From: Balanoglossus misakiensis
Lineage: Eukaryota; Hemichordata
Reading direction: 5' to 3'
DNA: 64,000 nt
Assembly: GCA_040954595.2 (NCBI GenBank)
Contig: CM082577.2
Coordinates: forward strand, 1 to 64,000
The translations under genes and the position numbers were made by a program. Below, in pieces: positions 47,329 to 59,300 of this stretch. Under the pieces are notes generated by a model. That model had not been told where the DNA came from, did not search any database, and saw only the letters and a program-made list of their open reading frames with translations. Position 1 is the stretch's first letter, and each line of letters starts with the position of its first letter.

Positions 47329-50300
47329 CTGTGTACGAAGTGAAGGTTTTTAATGAGTAAATTATGGATGAATAACACGGGATGATTTTGTTTCAAGTAA
47401 AAATATCCACTTAATTCACACCGACAACGGAGATAGCTTTCATCTCCTTTTAGTTTCAAGGCCACTGCCCAGCATGTAGTGCAGAAAAAATACATCATTT
47501 CCTTGCAGTATGAATGCAGAGTGCAAGGTTGACACAAATTTCTGATATTGTCATCGGTTTATAAGTATAATTTTCTTAATGGCAAAGTTTCATTTGACAT
47601 ATTTTTCTATGAAGTGATCCACAATTATGAAGTAGTCATGACTGGCTTGCGTTTGGAGCAATTTACAGAATTACTGCTCCCACATTAGACCATACATCAG
47701 CTCAAAATAAACAAATCTATATCAACTTCAGTACCTACACAACAAGTTGCAAAGTAATGTGACCATTATTTTTTAAATATCAGCTTATTTGCAAGTAGTA
47801 CTGACACATTTAAAAAAAAAGTACCATCCAAAGTCCCTGTCCCGGATGTACTGGCAAACCAAATAAAAAGGTGAAACACATGGTGGTTATCAAGAGTGCA
47901 GAGAAGGCACATGCAAAGACTCTGACTGATCCCATAAGGCCCAACCACTATACAAATATATACATGTACATATAGACCATGGAAGGTACTCAAAACTGTC
48001 AATGTACAGTTAGTCACCCGGGAAAAATAAGCTATCTATTCTGCACTGTGGTACACCTTTTCAATGCTACAGAACTTAACACCATTGGTAATGAAGCACA
48101 GTAGGATTTCACAGAATAATATCGCAGTCAAAATTCAATTCATGTGTGAGAATGAACATTAATAATTACATTCTGATGTTCACAAAAAATCATACAGCGA
48201 ATGTGATTGTTGATAACGTAGCCACACACCTGCTGCGTGTTTCTTCTTCTCGTCCTGCATTTTCGTTCGGTAATCCCCAAACGTTGCATGCATGACTTGT
48301 CTCTTCTTTGCCATGGGGGCTTTAGAGGACTTCAAGGTCCGAAGAATCTTCTCCGTTTCTTGTCCTGATTGACAAAAACAAAATATACAGCCATGACTTG
48401 TGGGATAGAAAAATGTACAAAAACCACATACAACAACCAGAGGTTTCAATTCTATCAAATGCTATGTTTTTACTACATCAGACCAACCTTTCCTTGTGGC
48501 CCTATCAGATTGCTTGTATGTTTGCCTGTTAGAAAAACTGAAACTGACTCAAGTTTAACGTTTAAAATATTACCATGGTACATGTAGTAATGTAAATAAA
48601 TTTTTACAATGGTTCAGAGATTTTGGTTGACCAAGTCTACTGTCAACATGTAGATTGTTGACAGAATAATTAGTCGTTCAGCAGAGAAACATAATAAATT
48701 AAAGATGGGTGTTCTCTCCTTGTGCTGTATGATAAAGTAATTCTTCACGATGGAGGAAAACTTGTAATTTCAAATGAGAAGAAAACTAAAATGTTGGTCC
48801 AAGACATCATTACCTCAACTCTTTGATCATGGCAAGACTTAGGGGCTTGAAAAAGGAGAGGGGGGGGGGGAACGACAGAGAAAGAAAGAACTGTGTTAAA
48901 ATGCTTACTTTGAAGTTTGGTTGCCTTGGGGTTTAAGAGACCAATCTCCAGTTGTTCTATACACCAACACAACTCCTTCTGAAACTTCTCAGCCCCCGAC
49001 TGCAACAAAGAAGAAAAGACATTTCACAATCATGGACTTGGTATAGTTTCTGGACAGCAGGATTTGGCTCAGGGTCGTGACGTCGCATCCGTTTCAAGAA
49101 AAGTTTGATGAAAGTTTGTGTGATTTTCATAAATTTAGAGCTTCAAAACTATAATTTTTTAATATTCTGACTAATAGTTTTCTTCTGGTGACAGTTGGGA
49201 AGGATAATAAAATAATATGCCTAAATGTTCAATGATCACCATGTTTCAGTGATTGTAACATTAACCTTTGTGCTCATGGGGTTAAATGTTTTAATACAAA
49301 CATAAAGTAGTTCCACGTTGTTTGTGCCACCAAAACCAATAAAATCAGAAATACTATGTACATATGCAATGCAGTTAGGTACATCACATATCCTTCGATA
49401 AGACTGATACTTCCCTTATAACCAAATGGCACAAATCGAAATGATGGAAGGTGTGTATTGACTTGCGATATCTTTGTAAGATTGTTTAGTGGAAAATTAA
49501 TGATTTTCAGAAATGAATCGATATAACTGGACTTTTAATGTCTTTTTCAATGGATAATGTTGTCTGTTGGTCTGTCTGAGTGCCTCTCCTCTCCCCCCCT
49601 TCTCTCTCTCTCTCTCTCTCTCTCTCGCTCCCAACCCCTCCCTTTCACTAAGTCAAATGAAAGGTTGGACAAGGTCAAATAACCCCCACACACAGAAACT
49701 GAGTTCGGGTATTGAATCCATTAGACTATTAAGTGAATATTGATTGACTAGAACTATTGATTTCAATAGAGACTCAGGTTAAGCAAATGTAAGTAAACAT
49801 ACTGTACATTCTTTGAAGCTGTGGTGTGTGGATCCAAAAGGTCAGAGAACTCAATAGGTTAGAAGTGAAGTTTAAAAACAAGTACATGTACAAATATTGT
49901 GTATTTTAAAGGCTTGCATCTCTCATTTCAGTTATTTGTTCAACATGTTACCACATTTCTTCTTCTCACCAACAGAATTTGGCAATTTATGAATGTTTCC
50001 TCATTTTGGAGTCCCATTTACTGTTGGGCAATTAGGATATTCTTGTGGAAAAGCTTATCCTTTTCATAAGCCATGTTTAGTTTCCGAAAATTCATCCCAC
50101 AGAAGCATATCCAGCTGGTTCCTTGCACATAATTGGTTTGTTTTACATGCTGCACCAGTGCAAAAGTCTGTAGATAGATTTTTAGCCTAGGCAGGTGGAC
50201 AACTGAAAGGTGAGTCTCTGCTGAAGTGAGCATAATCACTGGTCAGGGAGGCCTGTATGCCTTCCTCTGCCATTTAGTTCTGGTCATGGCAGGATGAGAA

Positions 50301-53300
50301 TTTTGTATGAGTGCCGTGCACTTCAATCACAGCAACAAGGTGGGAAGATCCAGAGATTAATAATTTAATTCCTGAAAGTTTCAAGAAGTAAATAATGTAA
50401 CTAGAAGACAAGAAATTAGACCTTCAATGTGCAAACTGGTCCATCTTTTCATTTCATCTGTCATCTCCTGCTGATACCTGTTGCTATGACAACTTGAGAG
50501 ATAAAGGGGGCCCATTACCAACACAGAGTGTCTGTCCTTCCAGGAAAGTTTTCACTCGGGGCAAAACGTGGATTAGTTGGCAGGGGAAAATGTGAGGAAA
50601 ATTACTCTTAAGAGAAATTACCTCTTCCTCATCTTCATTTTGTTCCACTGTTCTTGCCGACTGGTTTTCTTCACCGAGTACATACCGTCTTCGATCTCTG
50701 TCCAAGTATTCCTTGGACATGAAAAGAAATTTGCTGATGTAGATCAAATGTGACCTTCACGATGAGTATGTATGCCATTTAATAATAACTTTGTGTCGTG
50801 TCACATGCCCGTCCCCCCCCCCCCCACACACACACACACAAACAAAAAGGCTAGCTAAATGTACATAATGTGACCCACCAGAAAGGTAGTGTTCCTTAAA
50901 GATTTACCATGAACATGGTCAGGCGACAATGCATTCAAAGTGCCCTGAAGTAAAAATGGAATACCTCGGTAGTTGAGATGAAGTCACATGACAATTCTCC
51001 CAACATACTGCTCTGACATGTTTTTTTTCTTCTTCTTCTCTATTTACCTGTCTCTGCTGTTCTTTTACAAGTTTGTTGCGTTGCTTTACAGCAGTCCGTC
51101 TCCTCTGATTTCTCTTCTGTGTCTCCGACCTCGATTTGCTCATCTCATGAGCCACCCTCCATATTGGATTCATCTTCTGATTTTGCTCTCTGGGGGAAGT
51201 TTGGTGAATGTTAGGCAATGTCCACATATTATAACACACAGTACATTGATAGACAAAGACATATATACATATATGTATATGTTAAGGTGGCATTGCATGA
51301 AACCGTCGAGACTTTTTCAGAGGCCTATTTCTCATCAAAGACAACGTTAAAACCCCCATAAACCATATATATTCTGGAAGCTGAGTTTTTGAACTTTTGT
51401 TTGTGTTGCAAATATTATTGATCCCCGGAAATGGTGGCGATTTTGGGTTAAAAAACCCATTTTTTGATATTATGTCATAAAATTTAAAATAGGTAAAAAA
51501 GTTGACCATGCATCACGCATCTTAGTATGTCATTCGAAACTAGAGTACACGTGCAAAAAAACGGTAATTTTGTTTTGCGTTATCTGCTTCAAATGAAGTG
51601 AGGAGTAACAGCGTTTGAAAGTTAGATTTTTAGTAAAATTTAATCAAATTCACGGTGAGTTGTATTGAATCAGAGTTTATTCCCGCCAGGGACACTTTAT
51701 CGACTAACAAAAATACCGTTTTGTTGGCTGGGTCAAACACAATCCCCAGTTAAAATTTGAGCAAATTCGGCCAACGCAGAGCGAAGCTATTTTCGTCTGA
51801 AGTTGTCAAGAACAGCGAAAATGCAAACTGAGAAAAACGGCCATTTGCATTGTTGACACCTATTTGTTAAGCTGTGAACTCATTCAGAAAAGTGCTATTT
51901 TGGGGTGATTATGCACCATTTCCGCCAAGACGTATTAGTCAGGATGTGGGTCAGTATTAGGCCTACCGATTTATGTAAAAAAGTAAAATTTGGCAAAAAT
52001 CACAACTTTTCATGCAATGCCACCTTAATTGCCATGTTAAACACATCAATTTACATCTTGTAAAAACATTGGCGTGTCTCTTAGTTTTTCCCCTCAATGG
52101 TCACATATACACTCACTGTGCACTACCTCTTTAGCATTACAGCAGTGACGGCAGAATACATACATATTCACAGATACATGGGGAATCTACTCAATTAAGA
52201 AAGGGGATTTTCATAATGCAACTGAATAGCATTATGGGCTTTCCTGATACATTGAAGTTACTATAATTTGATAAAATTAATTTTACTATGAAATATAATC
52301 ATTCTCTTGACATTACAATTCTAAAATGCTTACAAGTTACAATTACAAGATTACTCAATTTGGATGAGTTTCATGTACAATTATACATAGAATTCAAAAA
52401 GGACTTTCTACATCAATGTACCAAATATGCAATCATGTGAGCATTATCCTTACAGAATGCAGTGATCGCTCTGATATGAATTAATTGACCGTAAAAAAAT
52501 TACTCCACGAAAGTGTCTTGAAAACTTGCCATCCAGTAGCCATTTTTCTCCCTAAATAATATTGGAATAATATTGATGGAATTTACTGCAAAACTGTTCT
52601 CTTACAAAACTGTGTACACTGAAACATATTAGCAGGGTGAAATGTTAGACTAACACAAAAAAATGTCAAAATCATGACAGCATTTCCATAAAGGACAAGG
52701 TAATAAGCAGCCTATAGGCATTTGCTATGACATGGACACGAGATCTAACATTCTGTGGCGTAGAGTAAATCCATGGTAAATGTCAAAACCTTAGTTGCTT
52801 GCTCTATACATAGCAAGCCAACCTAATCGCAGGAGGATTGTTGGATGAAAAAAACCCACATATTTCTTTCAAACAAAATGTCCTTTAATATATATGGTAC
52901 ATGTAACTCTGATTCTTACAATGGTTGAACTTGATGCTTATTTTGAAATGTGAAAAGGTGAAAGCATCTCCACGAAGTGGGCAGGACAGTTCAACATGTT
53001 CCGTAACCTCAATCAACAGTTTCAGATCCCCTGAGCATCGCCTTTGTATAATGTACAGAGAGTGATATACTTGCATTTATGCTTGTCATATAAACGTCTG
53101 TATAATTCATGAGTTCCGCCCCTGTGCATGTTTTTCTAGTTTCAACTGTAAAACTACAGCTATGATGTCCTCATTTTCTTGCTAAAAATCAACTCAGCGT
53201 GTATTAATTTCAGCGCCCAAACCAAGTTCGAATACTATCTTCCATTGCATCCAATCACTCACACTGCGACTAAAAGGTCAGAAAATTACTTTGGGGAGCA

Positions 53301-56300
53301 GCTATGGAACAATGCAAGGACTCTTAATAATTGCACTTAAATTGTTTGACACCCAGACTGACATATCTGATATCAAACAAGAATACCAACCATGCTATGA
53401 AAAGAAATTTATAAAATTACCATGATGTATCCATTAACAATCAATATCTTGAATCCCCCAACAGCGTGTGTTGGTTTTATAGATTACTAAATGTGCGTAG
53501 ATACAGAGATGTTATAGTTTTAACAGGACAAAGCCTCCATCTTTCAAGATTATTTTTCTGTAAATTGTAATTCTGCAGGGGTGAGCAAATGCCCCTGCAG
53601 ATACATGATCAAAATTAACACCTCATCACTCAATCATGTTAACCTGATACATTTTTAACTTGACATGAGTTACTCACTCCACTTGGGACTTTAAGTTGAA
53701 TTGTGATTAACTGTAAGGCAATACCAAAAGACTCAAATTGCTAGGCAACGGTTGCTATGGAGAATGTTCAAAATAAAATATCACTTTAAACAGACTCATC
53801 ACAATGTATAACAATAAACATATTTACACGATGGTCAGAAATGGTGTTGTGTTGAATTGGATATGCAAGTACACACCTGATTTCAAAGCAATTGATAAAC
53901 TGGAGTTGGAAATTGTATAATTTACAATTTTACAGGACAGTCACTTCAGATGTGTTTTTCATCAATTCATTTGCCAGGATTCATTGAATCTCAGATGCAA
54001 TATATATTAAATTACCAGTATTCACTAGTTGCACTTCAAGCAAAATTTCAAATAAATGCTCTCTTTTTCAAAATTCAATTTCACTTGAATATATGCCTTC
54101 AGAGAAATTCACTGCAAATCTCGCGCACAACTCCAGTGTACTTCACTCCGCAGTCTTCAGTGTATTTGAATATCATGCCTCCCAGCAATGTCAGCTCAGT
54201 CTATAATTAAGCAATAAAACACCCCCAGCCATGGTATATCACGAGATTTTGACCAGTTCACGACATATACGCACGAGCGATAGCGAGTGCGTATATGGAG
54301 TTGAACTGGTCAAAATCGAGTGGTATACCATGGCTGGGGGTGTTTTATTGCTATTATATTATGCCAGTATATTGAAACTTTGCATAAAACATTTTTAAAA
54401 GGCATTTTCTTTAACTATGATATATGACTGTGGTATATGGCTAATATATCACGGTCACGTGTCGTGTCTCGACCAATCAAATAGCGTGATTTACACCATC
54501 AATATACTGGTATAATATAATAATTAATATACACCTCACATCAGCCTAAATCCAGTTTAAAGTAACATATCTGATGAAGCTCATTGCATTTGCAACACAT
54601 AGCTTTCACCTTGCTTGTTTGGATGTAGAATATCATTATCAAACCAGAAAATATATTTTTTTGTTTTTTTTTTACTATATCCATTATGTCCACATTTATT
54701 TTATTTTATCCATCATCTAACGGGCGAATATAGCACATCTACAGAATGAGGTACCCACCGCTCCTGGGTAAGGGAGAAGCAATGAGAAGTAAAGTGCCTT
54801 GCTCAAGGGCACACCATCGCAGCCATGAAGTCACCATCCTCAGATAGAAAATCTATGGCAAATCAAACCCACCCTCCGATTGTAAGTCTGGTACCCCTCA
54901 CCACTAGGCTACAATGTCTACTTTCTGTCGTACTGTACAGGCAATTGCATCTTGAGAACCATTAATTCATCACTATAAAACCATCTTTACTTTAAATTCA
55001 AACTACCAGCTCCGGTCCCACTAATTTCGAATTTTCTATGTGCCATCAGGGATGGACTTTATACAATTTCTATTTTCCACCGCTGTACAGAAAGAACCTT
55101 TCAATATACCCTGGTACACTGTAATAATTTACAGTACAATATTAGACCTTCTTTACGAGATTTTTGTTATTTTTAACGCAGAGTCTAGACTACTGAGCAT
55201 AAAATTTGATGTCAACATTAAAAAACACCCATCATTAAAGTTATTTGCGCAGTTCCTTGTAAACGCAAATTGAATTGTGCGCCTAAAACATTCGCATTTA
55301 TGTATTGTAGCATGTGAAAGTAACCGGCCAGAAAAAATCTTAATATTTCTGACAACATCACAGAATCAGTGACGTGTTAAGTTTTAATGGATCAGATTTA
55401 GCGTCATTCAGTTTCACTTGATAATTTTGATAAATGATGAACAATGCATGACAAGTACACCAAGTAACTCGATAAACAGTCTAGAAATTTTTTAAAGGGT
55501 GACTGGGGCATGTACTGTGGTGCAATTTCCCTGTTCAGTATGAAAGAAAGAATTCATTTACATAATTACATTATCGCGTGAACAAGCTAAACATTTTTGC
55601 GCAACTGTTCACATATGCTGGTTGGTAGAGGCCATGGACACACAATTGTAGAGGTACAATTTGATATGAACTGTTGAAGATGACACCCCTCAGAGAACTG
55701 TTTTCTGCTTCTGTTTCAAAATTTATCCCATTGGAGAAAAAATTTGAAATGCCAATTGGTTTCTTTTCAAGTGGACCAGCATCCACGCCATGAAAACATT
55801 AATTAAATGCGTCGGTTTCCATGCCATGAAGCTATAGATAATGAAGACTGGCTGCCTTTACAGTGTTTGGATGTAATTTAGCAATCAGCACAATCAGTTG
55901 ATGTTCTGGTAGACTTTAATGCCACGCTAAAATTAAAAATGAGGACAGATTTCATCTTGACGCCACCATTTTTTACCATTTGGAACAAGACAAATGACAG
56001 TAATTATCCTGATAGTTTTGACAATGCTGATGCTCATCATAATCTTGAGGAAAAGCATTTGTGAAAAGAAGCATTTTTTTCAAACCTTATAATGCACAAA
56101 AACATCAGAAATAATTCATGTTACCTCGCGCGTCAGGTGATGCTGATCTGCCGATGCACGTGACGTTCTACTGAGCTCATTCTGGAACTTCAGAAATGAA
56201 CGTGCTTGCTCGTTCACAGATTCTTTCGGCTGAAAGTATATTGAGGCTTTTGACTTACTTTGAATCTTGGTTCACCAAAAGTTTAGTTTAATAAGTAAAC

Positions 56301-59300
56301 GACTGTGTACTTTTTATATCAATTTTGTCAAATTCATTTGTGATATCGTCATTGGTTAGCTAGAATGGTAAGGTCAAAGGTCAAAACTATGGATACCCGA
56401 GTCCAATAACCCTGGTGTTATGGGAGTCTGCATCCTCATTTGCATAATTGTTCTATTCTGATACCGCGAATTATGACCCCCCCCCCCCCTTTTGACAGAC
56501 CCAAAAATATGATGACCCCCCCCCCACCAAAAACATTCGCCGTCATGATCCTATGTACACTGTATGCAATAAAGGGAATGAGACTCTTCACACCTCAATT
56601 ATAAATTTCTTAAAGTAATTGAAGTATATAATATTAGTATATTGTTGCAATAAAGAAATCTATGAACAAATTAAAATGACAAGTCAATACAATAGTAGCT
56701 AGAATTGGTAAAACAAGAAAAGTGGCGTGGTGGGAAAATTTTGTAAAATATGTAGCTCAAAGTTGCATTTTAATGAACTCAATTCTATAGGTTACAACAG
56801 CAGATGTATAATAATATCGGCATTTATACACAGACAGTGTATCTTCCATCAACAACAAATTTGGAAATAAAGTGTTTGGTTCACTCTACAGAGTGTACTT
56901 TGAGTGCAAAAATACACATTTCCTCAAATGGGTGCGTATTTTGTTTCTGGTGGTCGCTCTTAGCTAGTGCTGACTTGCTGTAAACAATTAATTGTTTACC
57001 TATGAATAAACTGAGGCACAACATTTATAAATGTCCTGGGGACTGTGCTTTCTGCGTTAATTAATTACTATGTATGAGATATGCACAAAAAGTAATTGGG
57101 TTTACATCTACTAGTTTTGATCAAGCACAATGTAAATGCATAATCAGAGCCAGGAATAGAAGTTGCCACATACAAACAACTGATCATACTGATCATATTA
57201 CCTATTTTCTCTTGGGAGTAACATTAATCTAAATTATTCATAATACTGAAAAATTGCTTCACACAAAAAAATATAAATAATTTAGTTTAAATGTGTTAAA
57301 ATGCATATACCCCATGCACCAAATTTACAACAGAATTCAAATTTATACAATATTCAGTATACCGTGTACATGTTAACAGTTAATCCCGGGACCAATAAAA
57401 TTGTGCATAGTAAATGAAACTTGAAAGTTTGGACTTGAATGTGTTTGTCATCAATAACATTAACAATGACTGTTACTCATATTCCGATACAGGTTTTTTT
57501 CAGAAGCCAAAGACTGAAAATTTCAAAAAGAAATTAAAGCTATCCAGAGAAGAACAAGAAACTGCAGTTGATACATGGGAGAAAATACTGGAAAAAAACA
57601 GTCAAAAGTTAGGGTTACTTGGGCTATTAATTAAGTTTAACTGTGGTAAGGACTATGACTGGTCAAATAACTTTTACTTTAATAAATCAATGCTAGATCA
57701 TAAGCATTCACCGGCAGTCTGTTTTGGATTTGAGTAGAACCATGGTTAGATTAACTCAAGCTATCCCTCAAATCATGTTTTATTTTGCCAAGCTTGTAAA
57801 ATTACAATATTGCTTCAATGATTTCATATGTGATTATCAGAGGAATTGAAAAATAAATTGAAATGTCTGGTACTGATCTGGAACAAAATAATCTGACCAG
57901 GTACATATATTTCACTCTCAACACCTGCAAACTTGTGCAATTCAGGGTTTTGTAAACAGCTTTAAGACATCACAAGAGAATGATTTACGGTTTTCATAAC
58001 CTACTACTAACGATGGCTATCACCTGGGGGAAGCACGCATTTTCCCATCAGGAATTTCACTGCCAATACCCTTGAAAACGGTCATATTTTTCATGTCTTC
58101 TGCAAGCCTTGCTACATGAAACCATTCTTTGCACACAGATATACTACATATGATGATGACAGACTACTTGGAAACCTGAAAAAAAAATCATTCTAGTTCA
58201 TTCTTATCCAATGTTTCAGCCATTTGCCTTTGTACAGTACTGACACAAAATTGCAGGTGTCAGCCAGTGTCAACTTCCTATGAAACCAGTACAAGACTAA
58301 TTACCATGCATTTTAGGCATGCAGATTTTAAATATGCAAATGTGAACACTATGTCTCATTCAGTCAGAAATCTGCATCTCATTCTGCCACAGGGGATTTC
58401 TGATTTGTGTGATTAATCAAACCAATTCCTCCTGTCAAACACTGAAATAATACAATGGTCCATTTTTTTTTCAGAAGGACCCTGAATTAATCTTAGTGGG
58501 AATATACAGCATACTGCTTTCTTGAAACTACAACATTGTACATGAAGAAGCACGACTTGACACATTTCATGACTTTTCAAAGCCTTACTATGTAAACTGC
58601 TACAGTGTGGATTCTTCTGTTAGGCGGAGGAGTGAGCGCTCCTATCCTGAAATTCTACGTGTTCACGCACCTTGGCTCTAACCGGGAGAAATGCAGGAAG
58701 TATACAATGTTAAACCCTAGTAGGTTTCGACCAAAATGTCGCAAAATAACACTTTATTATTAAAAGCAGATAATAATTAAGTCATAGTGGTAAATGGTTT
58801 TCAAAATGAATTGAGTTGTAGTGATTGCACAACGCAGAATTCTACTTGAAACAAAATTACATGTAAATGTATGTCCATATACATGTATTGAACACCTATT
58901 GCCTGGCCATGAGGGCCATAGCGGCCGTTTATTACACCCAAGGAGCTGTGAGTTACCAGAATCATAGGCCGAGGGAAATAGCATATGATTCTGGTAACTC
59001 ACAGTCACGAGGGGGTAAAAACGGCTGCTATGGCCCGAATATAGGCCAGGCTATAGGTGTTTTATAATAAATCTCATGCTAACAGCTGGGAAAATCTTGC
59101 AATTTTCTCTTGAGGTTGGCAGACGACATCTTCCGCGGTGGCCATTGTGTCAGACGAAGCGACGCTGATTGACGTGACCGAGTCTGCGCACTCACGCTGG
59201 TCACGTGACCGGTTTATATTTTTTCTGCTATTTCCCTAGCGGTTCATAGTCGATTCTATTTTCCTATCACGTGACGGATTCTGGCGAATCACGGCACAGT

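Noticed and set aside
54852-54912. Functional tRNA gene on the minus strand
   Set aside because: Box-A- and box-B-like motifs are present, but the stems are degraded and a SINE body follows, so it is a SINE relic.
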